Positions 51,501 through 64,000 of a stretch of 64,000 nt of DNA are shown here, piece by piece. This DNA comes from Cichorium intybus (taxonomy: Eukaryota; Streptophyta; Magnoliopsida; Asterales; Asteraceae). Numbering within the stretch: position 1 is the first letter of the stretch; every line of letters begins with the position of its first letter. The notes below the pieces were generated by a model. The model worked only from the letters and a program-made list of their open reading frames with translations, was not told the DNA's origin and did no database searches. The DNA is taken from NCBI GenBank assembly GCA_023525715.1, contig CM042010.1:65228966-65292965 (forward strand). The letters are read 5' to 3'. The translations under genes and the position numbers were made by a program.

Positions 51501-51667
51501 AAATTTGACACGCCTTGGTCGTCGTGCGGCCAAAAATAATAAAACCTCACTCTCACTAGTACAGTGGTAGTCAGGGTCGATCTATAGGAGTTTCGTGGTC
51601 AAGATAAGACGATAGCTTGCCAACTGTAGTGTCACGCTACAGCCGGAGGAACAGGCCCGGCCCAATA

Positions 51668-52509
51668 CATGGGCGAGCTGGGCTTAGGCCAAGGGCAGCA
51701 TAAAAAGGGGGTGCATCACAAGTTTTAAGTCCATTATACCCTTATATACCGCAAGCCCAAATTCTTAGGTCCAAAAGTCCAAGGCTGCCCAATCTTAGAT
51801 TAAAAGTCCAAGTCTGATTTCACGCGTGATTGAAATTGAAAGCGTAATCCGAAAATTGGAGCGGGAAACGAATGGATGCGTTGGAAAAAGGAAATAATTC
51901 AACCAAAAAGATCAAACCGAGGAGTTTCTGTTAGTAATCGGTAATCAGTGATTCGCTCAAATACGCTCCTTCCTGATTTTTCTCTCCTTCCCTCTTTCTC
52001 TGATTTCGCTCAAAGCTTCAAAACAGAACTCAAATACTCAATCTTCCCTCTTTCACTGATTTCGCTCAAAGCCTCACCAATCAGACAATCGTTTTTTTGG
52101 TACTCGATCAATCAGTCAATCGTTTTTTTTTTTTGCTACTCGATCAATTGGAAATCGGGAATACTGGAACGTTTTGAAGACAAAGTCGCAGTCGCAGAAT
52201 ACTCAATCAGACAATCACGGTTTGGAATTCAATCTCAGAAGACTCAGAATCTGATTTTGCCTCTTATTTGGAACTCAATCACAGAAGACTCACTCAATCA
52301 GACAATCGGTATGCTATTTATCTTATTTGGAACTCAATGAAGTTAATCTTTTTCTGATTTCGGTAGTTGTCACTTGTGAATTCTTGATTCTCAAATCACT
52401 AAATCAGATTATATATAGTTTCTTATTTCTGCTACTTGTATATAGTTTTTGATTTGAGATTTCAATTTCATCTTTTGGTTTTGGTTTGCTGTTTGTAGGC
52501 TGAATTGAA
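51668..52509 (+). other. hAT 5' non-coding region with a repeated CAATCAGACAATC word
   Basis: The word CAATCAGACAATC or a close variant occurs at about 52,079, 52,114, 52,205 and 52,296. The phrase CTGATTTCGCTCAAAGC occurs twice near 52,000-52,075. An open frame at 51,948-52,340 has no recognisable domain and is largely made of these repeats. hAT elements often carry repeated subterminal transposase sites, so this is a candidate set. Confidence 0.5.
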
Positions 52510-52514
52510 GTACT

Positions 52515-54831
52515 TGTGACATCCCGGAAATTTATGCCTAGAACTATAAACAGTCAATTCACCGTGAACCTTTTTGTAACCTGGACTTTCGAGCTTTAAT
52601 GCATATTTTGGAAAATATATAGTGTCAGTACAATTAAAATAAGATACGAGGTGAAATCTTAATTTCGATAGTGGAAAATCTCATGCACAAACTGAAACCC
52701 TAGTTAATATGTCTGAAAAACTGAAAATAAGTATTAAGCGTTCATGAACAAAAACAAACACTCTAACCTCGTAGTACATGTTCCCCTGATTTCGGAGGTA
52801 TAAAGAACGTTCAAAACAGAGTTCGTATGTAAAAGATACGGCTGTTATAAGAAAACAAGCCAGTACAACACTGGTTTTCTTTAATTACATAAACTGCTTA
52901 GATCCATTGAGACACTTGCACACCTTAGATGGAAATACCGAGAACATTTTTGGACTCAGACTATGGTCTATTATTTGATTCCATACTCGAAATATTTTTA
53001 GTAAAAATATTTATAAAAGTCGAAAAATTGGACGTTCTAGATAAACGAACGCAAATATTTAAACGCGATTTCCCGGAGTTCTACAACTCGAAAAATTAAT
53101 CCGTTTGGGTTTCTGGAATCGGTACACTTGGCTCGATAATTCTCCGCTCTCGAAAAAAATATTAGACGTCAGGATCTTGGCACGCAATTTAGGAAAATTG
53201 GAAGACTATTATGACACCACTATTTATGACATCACTATTATGACATCACATTAAGGCTTCCACCTCCTCCATGACACTATAAATAGAAGGCTCCACCACC
53301 CATTTTTCTTCACCAATTCACCAAAGCTCCTAGCTTTTCTTCCTCTCTCAAATTGCTCTCTTTTTGGCCAAGAACACCACCACCCTTGGCCACCACTCCA
53401 CCACCGGCGCACCATCACTTTGCCGCACAAGATCTTGTTGTTTTGTAGTGTTAGTTCAAGTCCAAGCTCTAGTCAAAGCTCGTTGGTGTTATTTCGCGGT
53501 GCTTCTTAAACGTGATTATTCTCAAATCTAAACCAAATTCACGCTTCAAAAGTGAGTGTTACGGCCCCTTTTTCTATGCTTTTATATATTTTGGGGGATA
53601 ATACATGTGCAAAAATATTAGTTTGTTGATGATAAATACTTACCAATTTCATATCTAGTTTTATAAATGCTATTATAGCTTTATAAAAGTTGTCGTTAAG
53701 TAACACATATTTTGTTAGAAACTAGTTATGAACTAAAAGGTGATATATTATAAATGATTTTAAAGTAATACAACTAGATGAAATAATACATCAATTTACA
53801 ACAAAAACTTATCATTTTATGTCAAGCATAAACTTATGATTTCATATGAAAACGTTATGAAATTTTACCACCTTTGTAGTATTACAACTCCTACAAGATT
53901 TATCAACTATTTAAGCGAGTATTGTACGCTTTTACGTATATATTTATCAACATACTCAGCTTTTATAGCAAAACTTTCATTTTGCCTAGTGATTTACCCA
54001 TGCATAAGTTTGGGGTTGAGAATTATCTTTCATTTATCAATGGCTTTTATAGTGAGACACTATTCATGACCTAAGTAAAAATGCTTAGAAACCACCCTAC
54101 TATAACCATTAATCATCGGAGCGAGATACATATGTATAGATCTATACGGGTTGACACCCCCACCTATGGTTGCTAGCTACAACCCCAACGGCAAATCGAA
54201 GTAGGTGATACTTATCTTTTCATTACTACGACGTCCATGAAGAGTTGTAGGAGGGTACATACTAGTCGGATAGCTCGGTTATAAGACTCATTATAAACAT
54301 TGATGGTTTCTCAAAAACTCACACAATTATTTATAAGTATGGTATTACTTATGGTTTTTCAAAGGTTATTTACAAACTTATTTATAAGTATGTTATTACT
54401 TATGGTTTTCAAAGTTTCTTTATCAACATCATTTATAAGTATGGATTTACTTAAAAAAAGAAAATACTTTTAGTTATTTTTAAAAGTATCACTGCTATGT
54501 TTAGAAAAAAACCTGTAACTTTCACTAACCTTGTGTTGACCCTCAAAACTACATGTGTTCTCAGGAAATCAGTAAGCCCTTCAGAAGATGGAAATGTTCA
54601 TGGATTTCAGGAAACCTAGTTTACTAGTTTTTGTTATATATGCCTATCTGTTAAGGCGTTTCATGTACTTTACTATTATTATCTGTAAGAACCATGTGTT
54701 CAAACTTCAAGATGAAATGCAACTATCCTTTTGTTTATCATTGTACTTGTGCTGTATACTCAATTGCTTGTGATCCATGAACTAAGTCGCACAGCCCGGC
54801 ATATTCCGCCGCCTCGGCCGGGGGTGTGACA
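52515..54831 (+). mobile_element. Solo LTR (Gypsy-type) inside the hAT element, 2.3 kb
   Basis: It starts TGTGACATCCCGG and ends GGGGGTGTGACA, with TG..CA ends and a TGTGACA/TGTCACA inverted terminus. Perfect GTACT target copies lie at 52,510-52,514 and 54,832-54,836. There is no coding domain. TATAAATA at 53,278-53,285 marks the promoter and plus orientation. The start resembles plant chromovirus (Tekay/Del-type) LTRs, which is tentative. Confidence 0.88.
53278..53285 (+). promoter_or_regulatory. TATA box of the solo LTR
   Basis: TATAAATA in CACTATAAATAGAAGG, followed by pyrimidine-rich sequence typical of an LTR transcription start. Confidence 0.55.
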
Positions 54832-55157
54832 GTACTGTCCTCTAATTTTTATAATCTTATACACTCCATATCTCCAGGCTCCAGGTATTTCTGAATTGAA
54901 GTCCTCTAGTTTTTAGAGTTTGTCTTTTAGTTTGTCTCTCGGTTTCTAACTTTTAGTTTGTTTATGATGTATGCCAATCAGATTTTGATTTGAAGAGGCC
55001 TATTGTTTGAACTTGGGAACTGGAATCACGGTTTTGTTCAGGTTGTATATTTCTTTTCTTTATCTTTTATTGTTATAGTTCTTAAGTTTTCAAAATGTTT
55101 CCCCGACAACAACCATCGGGTGCTCAAAACAGAAAACGGAAAAAAAGAGGATAAGAA

Positions 55158-57605
55158 ATGGCTAATTCCTTACGAGGGTCTTTAAATAAATATTTTGTTA
55201 GAAATCAAAATGCAAGTGAAAATAATCCTAATCCCGTTGATAATCTAAATGATTTTGAAAACAATGATCCAATTAGAAGTTCTAATGATCCGATTGATAT
55301 TTCTAAGGATTTTGAAAATAATGAGTTTGTTGATAAAGATAAACCAAATGATTTTAATATTTTTGATCCTAGAGTGTGGGATGAATTAGATTCAAAAATG
55401 AAAGATTTACTTATAGAAAAATGCCCTAATAGGGAAATTGAAACAAACACAATTTTTCCAAAAGATGCATTTGGAAGACATTTTTCTAATGATTTTTTTA
55501 TTCGTAAATTAATAAATGGTGATGTTTTTTTTTATAGAAGATGGTTAGTGTATTCAAAAGAGCTTGATAAAGTTTTTTTTTGTTGTAAGTTGTTTAAAAC
55601 CGTTCGTACTAAAAGTAAGTTGGAATTTGAAGGATTAAATGATTAGAAACATCTTAGTGAAACGTTAAGGCAACATGAAAATAGTTCCAATCATATGATT
55701 AACTTAAGAACTTGGACCGAAACACGAATTAGGTTAAATAAAAGTGAAACAATTGATAAAGAGTTACAAGAAATGATTAAAAAGGATACTGAACATTGGA
55801 AAGATGTTATGGTTAGAATTATTGTTGTTGTAAAATGTTTAGCAAAAAATAACTTTGCTTTTCGTGGCACAAATGAAAAAATTTATGAAGAATCAAATGG
55901 TAATTTTTTAAGTGTAATTGAAAGCATTGCTGACTTTGATCTTGTAATGAAAGAACATTTTCGATTAATTCAAGACAAAGAAACACATAATCATTATCTT
56001 AGTCATAAAATTCAAAATGAATTAATCGAAATGTTGGCATCCGAAGTAAAAAGTGAAATTATTAAAAAAGTTAAAGAGTCAAAATATTTTTCTATAATTC
56101 TTGATTGCACTCCGGATGCAAGTCGCCAAGAACAAATGACTTTGATTATAAGATGTGTGGATATGGTAAGTATTCCAATAAAAGTAGAAGAGTTCTTTTT
56201 AGAGTTTTTAATTGTAGAAGATACATCCGGTCTAGGTCTTTTAAATGCTTTACGCGATGCTCTAAAATCTCTTGATTTGAATATTAATAATGTTCATGGT
56301 CAAGTGTATGATAACGGAGCTAATATGAAAGGAAAACACCATGGTGTACAAAAACGTTTGCTTGATATAAACCCTAGAGCTTTTTATATGCCTTGTGGAT
56401 GTCATAGTTTAAAGTTAGTTTTATGTGATATGGCAAATTCTTGCCACAAGGCAAAAACGTTTTTTTGGTACATGTCAAACAATTTATAATGTTTTTTCTA
56501 GTTCCACAAAAAGATGGAGTATTTTACTTAAATATATTGATGAACTAACACTTAAATCATTATCCGCCACTCGTTGCGAAAGTCATATTGAAAGTGTTAA
56601 AGCAATAAAAACTCAATTTCCTCAAATAAGAAAAGCTTTGAAAAAATTAGCCAAAATAAGTGAAGATGGAAAAGTTGTGTGAGATGCCGAATCTCTTGTA
56701 AATGGTGAATTTTCTAGTTTCGAATTTATTTTAAGTTTAATTATATGGTATGAAATTTTATATAGAATTAATCTTGTTAGTAAGAAATTACAATCCAAAT
56801 ATATGCTTATTGATGTTGCGGTAAAAAATTTAGAGGGGCTAATTAATTTTTTTGAAGAATATAGAGAAATTGGGTTTGATAAGGCTATTATTGAAGCTAA
56901 AGAAATAGCAATGAATATTGAAATTGAACCCAAATTTCCAAGAAAACGTATTTCTAATAGAAAAAAACAATTTGATGAGATTCCAAATACCAAAAGAGAA
57001 CATCAATCTTCGCAAGAAGCATTTAGAAAAGATTATTTTCTTATTCTTATAGATATGGCTCTTAGTCAATTGAGAACTAGATTTGAACAAATTAAATATT
57101 TTGAGTCTATTTTTGTTTTTTGTTTGAAGGTTCAAAACTAATTTCTTTACTTGATGATGAACTAAAAAAATGTTGTTTAAATCTAGAATCCAATTTAACA
57201 AATGGTGAAGAAGTTGATATTGATGGTGAAGGTTTATTTATAGAGTTACAACTTTTGCAGAAAATATTGTCGGGTAAAGCATACAAAGGTGAAAGTCCAT
57301 GGACATCTATTCAAATAATGGAGTTTGCAAGAAGAATGGACATGTTCCCGAACGTGTTGGTTGCATATAAAATTTTGTTGACGGTGTCGGTTACGGTAGC
57401 TTCGGCGGAAAGAAGTTTTTTAAAATTGAAGCTTTTGAAATCATATCTACGTAGCACCATGAATCAAGAAAGATTGAACGGATTAGCAATTTTATGTATC
57501 GAAAGTCGATTCCTAAAGAATCTTGATTATCCTAAAATACACGAAGACCTCGTTTTAGGTGATATTTGTGTTTTTTTAGGTTGTATTAGTATGGATTTGG
57601 TTTGA
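55158..57605 (+). pseudogene. hAT transposase (TTF zinc finger, DUF4371-like core, hAT dimerisation), broken
   Basis: The frame opens MANSLRGSLNKYFVRNQN. It has a TTF-type zinc-finger region (GRHFSNDFFIRKLINGD, VFFCCKLF), a DUF4371/RNase-H-like core (FSIILDCTPDASRQEQMTL, GQVYDNGANMKGKHHGVQ, CGCHSLKLVLCDMA) and a C-terminal hAT dimerisation domain (ILLTVSVTVASAERSFLKLK, YLRSTMNQERLNGLAI). Such proteins cut and paste hAT elements. Four lesions exist. TAG at 55,644-55,646 and TGA at about 56,680-56,682 both occupy positions where Trp (TGG) is usual. Frameshifts lie in T runs near 56,460 and 57,118. The gene is therefore dead, but it decayed only after insertion into Gypsy-1. Confidence 0.92.
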
Positions 57606-58560
57606 CTACAAGTTTTAATGCATTTTTGTTTTATAAAATTCTTTTATGTATTTTGTCTATTGTATAAGGGCATCAAATTGTTATTTCGCCCAGGGTAGTA
57701 AAACTTATTGGACCGGCCCTGCGGAGGAACTAACTTCTACTTTCCCAAAAACAATCCAAAAACACAATTTCAAACCAAATCCAAAACAAAGCATAAACTA
57801 AATGAAACTTAAACTTAAACCTAACCTAGATTGCTTACTAAAATCAGAAATCAGATTCAAAATCAGAAACAATAAAGATCAATCCAAAAGCATTCAAACA
57901 TTCAAATACCAAAATACCGAAAAACATCAATAAACATGGAACCGAATGATTACGTGCATAAACTTCAGATCCAGAACATCCAAAACAGTAACAATGAAAT
58001 TTCAGAAACTTTAACCTAATGCTAATGGTTGTCACACCCAAAAACACTAAGCTACAAGCTTTAAACAACTAAACTAAAACTAAAAGTAGAGTGAAAACAA
58101 AAAAAAATACCACAATGGGCTGCTGAAATCTTGAAACTTGAGTCAAAGTAGCCGTAAGTCCACCTTAGGGTCTGATCTTCGCCTCCGAAATTTGACATAA
58201 AAGCCTCTATTTATAGTTGTGGAAAATAAGAAACCGCGCCGCGCAGAGCTGATAACCGCGGCGTGCGTAGTGCCTTGTCCCCGTTTTCTCGCAGTTTGAA
58301 TTCTTCCACCGCCTCATCTCTTTGACTTGGCGCGTCGCGCACGTGTGCAATCCGCGACGTGCGTGTTCAGACGGCTGAAATTGATTTTATCTTCAAAACC
58401 TCTTCATTTTGCACGCGTTTAACCCCTGATTGTAACTTTTCTTTGCAAACAAGCACTGACATAAAAAGTGAGAATACCAAGGCATATATGATATATTTTT
58501 ACCAAGAATAGGGCTCAAAAACGACTAAAATACTTGATATTACTAGGCGTTGTCACACAC

Positions 58561-61018
58561 CGATTAGTGGTAAAACACTAAAGTTGGTACGGATAAGCAA
58601 TCCGACTACTTGGAAGCATTGGTGAACCCGGTTGCTGCCAAATAAGAGAACCTAAGGGCGAGATACAGTCTATGTGATAATTTGACTGATTTTACACCTA
58701 GTCTAAAAACCAGTGGGAGTAATTGAATCATCAAAAGAAAGCAACATATATAGAAATGTACTTACAGAACATCTGGTTGAATGACACGATACTCAGAGTC
58801 AAGTAATTGATTCCGAGAGAAGCACTCTCAATAGAAGATGAAATCCGAAAAGACACTGTTTAGTATAGCTGTACCTTGTGAGTCGTTAGTGGAGCATGTG
58901 TGGTTTACCAGCACACTAATAAGGACTCACAAAGAGCGTGCCAATATAAAGTTACATGGGCCCGAGATTAATCCCACGGGCATCTCGCAAGAAATGATAC
59001 TCTGATTCTCAAAATATGCCGAAAGTTCGGATTTTGTGAATAGCCTGAAAGATTTCCATTAATATGTCAGAAAGGTTTGGACTTTGGATTCTAAAAATGT
59101 GCCAAAAGGTTTGGATTTTGTGAATAGTCCGAAAGAGTCATAAAACTATGTCAAAGCCAGTGGGAGTATCGTTGTCATCTGCCTATCACTGTATGTTGGT
59201 TACATACTGCTTCTAGGAAACGTCTATTATCATTACAAAGTGTAATGACTATACATTAAGAGATGGTTCGCTATGAAAGACTTAATAGAGATACAGCGTA
59301 CTCAAGTGGTTGCAAACATCTATTAGATAGATCAAAACCCTGCCAATGTGATCTTGATGAGATTCAAGATGCACAAACCCAGGAAAGGAGTTTCATATCA
59401 TTACAAAGTGTGATGACTTGCCATGAAAGAAATAAAGAAGGTGCAACATACTCACGTAGTTCACAGACATCTATCAGATAGATGAAATCATCAGTATAGA
59501 TCCAGCCATTGTGAGTATAATCTTGATAAGATTCAAGATGCATGAGAAAGAGTCTCTGAAAGGAAATAGTTTTTCGAAAGTCATGACACAAGGATTATCA
59601 GTAATATTTAGATTCCGAAAGGGTTTGGAATAAGATTACATTGGATTCCCCGAGCTTCTTGGATCGACCAAAAGTGTCATGAACATGTCCTGATGACTTA
59701 ATGCTTAACGCATAGTAAGTTGGATTCAGGATATGACATGGCTAAGAATACTGGATGTATTATTTGGACACACATGAGAAATCATTGGGAAATGATTGGG
59801 GTGAATGTTAGTAACACTTTGAAAGGAGTTTCGAATCGGTAATTGTTTACACCAAGACGTGGTGCTGAAGGACTTCATGATTAAAGAGTTTCGTTGGTAT
59901 TCTAATGGAGCGCGTGTGGTTCACCGGCACATCATAACACCTTGAAATAGTCTTAGGGTGCAGTCATGTAGACTAAAGACCCCGAGAACCATGGGAAGTC
60001 ACTGTACACATCACCAGAATGGAGTTAGGAGAGAGAAAGACAAAATAATATATTGAGATGTCATCGGAGGAGCATCCGATTGGATCATTTGCAATGAAGT
60101 GTAAGACACTTTGGATACATAGAAAGAATAAAAGATTCATATAGACATAGATATAAAACTTGAATTGAAAGTTTAAAAGAAAACAAGAAACGATAATAGT
60201 ATTATGAATGATCTGACTTGGTGATTACCTCGTGGAGACTTGGTAATAAGCAAGAGTAGCTGCCAGTCAGATTTTATGTTTCACTTTCGCATGTTTTAGT
60301 TCCCGAATAATTTGATTATTCAAAAGGTCCACAGTCGCTCATACTTTGGGAAGTAAGTATTGAATCTAGACGGCCATGAATTGGATTGTAGAATATCTAA
60401 GGAGTTAGACATAGCAACAACATTGCTACAACGTTCATGAGTACTTAGAAATAGAGATTTGAGTATTGGATAAACCCACGCTCAAATAATTGCTTCATGG
60501 ATTATATCACGAGCAATTTTGAGATGATAATATCTTATGGTCTTGAAGCAGAGACATATGGGTTGAAATTTACAAGTCGGTTGTGCATTGATAATGCTTA
60601 AACGCATCGGTAACTCAATGTTATAAAACGTATTGTTGTGTGCGATTTTGATGAGTAAAAGACACAAGTATATGAGTCGAAGCTTATTCTTTCCTTGACC
60701 CTGATGGGAAATAGATATCTGTAGGCCTCTCGATGATTTTGAAGTTGACTAAAGTACTGGACAGCCAGGACTGAATTGATGTGTTCAATTAGAAGTCTTA
60801 TGTCATATGCAAATCGGAAATCGGGAAACAGAGTATCGGACATAGATTGATCTCAATCCATGTCTCATGCCCGGAAATATCTTGTTGGACGGGGGATCAT
60901 ATGATTACTTATCTATGGACAGAACTGACTGGGTCAGAGTTCGGCAGTAGCTTCTAGGAAGTTACAGTTTGCTGATTAATCTGAAGATAAATGGACAATT
61001 AAAGTCATAGACTTATAC
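58561..61018 (+). other. Element A non-coding interior, 3' part
   Basis: About 2.5 kb with no pol domain in any frame. It holds two more copies of the GGAGC..GTGTGGTTTACC word (58,888, and a variant with GTTCACC at 59,906). A repeated GAAAG.TTTGGATTTTGTGAATAG phrase occurs at about 59,020 and 59,115. The last 650 bp are homologous to the Copia-2 3' region. Confidence 0.7.
59231..59562. repeat. Tandem duplication, two units of about 168 bp
   Basis: CATTACAAAGTGTAATGACT and CATTACAAAGTGTGATGACT start the two units. Matching phrases follow: CATGAAAG or CTATGAAAG, ACATCTATYAGATAGAT, and ATCTTGATRAGATTCAAGATG. The units have diverged, so this is an old duplication within element A. Confidence 0.75.
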
Positions 61019-61029
61019 AAGTAGGAGAC
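61019..61029 (+). promoter_or_regulatory. Element A polypurine tract
   Basis: AAGTAGGAGAC directly before the right LTR, similar to that of Copia-2. Confidence 0.8.
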
Positions 61030-61787
61030 TGTTGGGTTAGGTGTCTAAGCCATGACTTATAATTTGTATTTATCTTATTAATAGAAGCAAAGTCCATTTG
61101 GGTTGCCCTCATAGCTAAAGGTTTGGCAGAAATTCCAGGAGAGAGAAAGATTTATTTATTATATGATTAATAAATCAATAGAAATATAATAAATAGTTTA
61201 TTAATATATTATGGTGATAATATATTAATTAGAAACTATATTAATTAATTATCTAGAATTAATTGGAATTAATTTAGTGATTAATTTAATTAATTAAAGG
61301 TGTAGGGATTGGTTTTGTAATTATTCAATAGTTGAATAATAACTGTCCAGATGAATCTATAGGTGGCGAAATTATGAGTAGGGTTACTCTTAATTTTGAA
61401 ACCCTAAAATGGTTTTAAAGACTTGGTCCAAATGATAAAAGGCTTATCCAGATTTGGGCTTGTCTAGGGTTTTGACTGTCACCACATGGAGGCTATAAAT
61501 AGAGCTCCCTGGTAACCCTAAATCCTGTGCCACTTTTGATCTCTCCTCCCTGTCTGGATTTCGTCCTCTACCTCTTGCTCCCTGGGTGTAATCTCATTTG
61601 AGGCAAGACACTTGTGCTGCTAGCTTCAATATGAAACTAAAGGTTAGTTTTCTTAATTATTTTCTTTAGAAAATTTTTGTTGGCCTTTAGGGATTTTATT
61701 ATATGTTCAAAGATAGAAAACATAGATCCAATATAGGTTGCATGTGAACTTAGGGTTTTAGTTCATAGATTTGCAGAAAACCTTTTA
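61030..61787 (+). repeat. Element A right LTR
   Basis: 758 bp from TGTTGGGTTAGG to AACCTTTTA. It has a polypurine tract on its left and a primer-binding site on its right, so it serves as the 3' LTR of element A and also looks like the 5' LTR of a second, truncated copy. Confidence 0.9.
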
Positions 61788-61788
61788 G

Positions 61789-61852
61789 TGGTATCAGAGC
61801 CAGGTTTGGCTGTTTTCTAATTGAATTGCTATAATTGTTATCCTTAGATTTA

Positions 61853-61868
<16 letters not shown>
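61789..61868 (+). other. Second primer-binding site and truncated leader of element A
   Basis: TGGTATCAGAGC at 61,789-61,800 is followed by about 65 bp matching the leader at 17,095-17,165. The match stops after GGTTTATAGAAACTAA, where unrelated AT-rich DNA begins. Confidence 0.85.
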
Positions 61869-63710
<1,842 letters not shown>

Positions 63711-64000
63711 ATATCACCTATAATATAGTGAGAAGACTCACCTGATTATAGTTGACTATATCGTTTATCTTTCTCGCCTTTGTATTTCTTTTCAACTTTA
63801 ACTGTTAACATAATAAGAAATCTATCATTTCTTAATCCTTAACTATATTATAGTCGCATCATAAAACCCTTCAATAATTCCAACATGATACTCCATGATT
63901 TATCAAGTAAAGAACGGCCAGGTAGAAGATTAGATGGGGTGGCAGGATCCTTTCAGCATTTTAGCCTTTCGGAAAATCCAACAACCAGATCCCAAGTAAT
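63711..64000 (+). other. LTR-like sequence continuing to the window edge
   Basis: AGTGAGAAGACTCACCTGATT near 63,728 matches the 4.2-kb solo LTR near 2,035, so the right arm continues as an LTR of that lineage in the same orientation. The element is cut by the window end. Confidence 0.6.

Larger units (their letters stand above)
51652..57721 (+). mobile_element. hAT transposon, 6.07 kb, potentially once autonomous
   Basis: The ends are CAGGCCCGGCCCAATA and, on the other strand, CAGGGCCGGTCCAATA, a 16-bp inverted repeat with two mismatches. Perfect 8-bp target copies CGGAGGAA lie at 51,644-51,651 and 57,722-57,729. The empty site is preserved in the Gypsy-1 3' LTR, which confirms the boundaries. 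The element carries a transposase pseudogene on the plus strand and a later solo LTR (52,515-54,831). Without that LTR it was about 3.75 kb. Confidence 0.96.
51506..58555 (-). repeat. Gypsy-1 5' LTR, split by a hAT element
   Basis: The LTR occupies 51,506-51,651 and 57,722-58,555. The hAT transposon and one copy of its 8-bp target duplication separate the halves. TATAAATA (minus) is at 58,208-58,215, with GC words nearby at 58,240-58,360. The intact 3' LTR at 20,347-21,307 gives the uninterrupted reference. Confidence 0.95.

Noticed and set aside
51948..52340. A first exon of the hAT transposase
   Set aside because: The 130-codon frame is made largely of CAATCAGACAATC repeats and poly-T, shows no domain, and joins no identifiable splice donor in frame with the transposase.

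Overview
This is a repeat-rich, AT-rich nuclear segment of a plant genome, probably a eudicot with a large genome. I see no intact host gene. The evidence for a plant is the initiator-Met tRNA primer-binding sites of the Copia elements, two Athila-type Gypsy elements with a third reading frame after pol, a plant-type hAT transposase with a DUF4371-like core, and plant solo LTRs. A closer taxonomic call would be a guess.

Layout. 1-8,334 is old intergenic DNA. It carries clusters of ATTCT..AGAAT palindromes, microsatellites, a probable 4.2-kb solo LTR (1,539-5,780) and a decayed OTU-protease-like fragment. A 438-bp hAT MITE follows at 8,335-8,772. A minus-strand Copia element (Copia-1, 8,944-14,204, TSD CATTC) sits in the same palindrome-rich DNA. 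A solo Copia LTR (14,953-15,781, TSD AAAAT) comes next.

16,331-61,787 is a nest of transposons. The outer shell (element A) is an old Copia-type element with LTRs, PBS, a broken gag, no pol, and a long non-coding interior. Gypsy-1 (Athila-like, minus, 20,347-58,555) inserted into A. Three elements then inserted into Gypsy-1: Gypsy-2 (Athila-like, plus, 22,330-35,534) in its 3' untranslated region, Copia-2 (minus, 42,860-50,525, TSD TCCTC) in its gag, and a hAT transposon (plus, 51,652-57,721, TSD CGGAGGAA) in its 5' LTR. A solo LTR (52,515-54,831, TSD GTACT) sits inside the hAT. LTR divergence counted by eye falls from the outside inwards, as the nesting predicts.

61,788-64,000 holds a truncated second leader of element A, a 374-bp-period duplication interleaved with long TA arrays, and a near-perfect inverted repeat with 484-bp arms.

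How the parts relate. Element A and Copia-2 share LTR ends, leader motifs and 3' untranslated sequence, so A looks like a gag-only, non-autonomous relative of the Copia-2 family. Both Athila elements carry dense, CpG-rich short words in an otherwise AT-rich background. The words lie in their LTRs and around the third reading frame, and each element has its own word. No element here has an undamaged gag-pol. The only long intact frame is the env-position ORF of Gypsy-2 (30,984-32,354).
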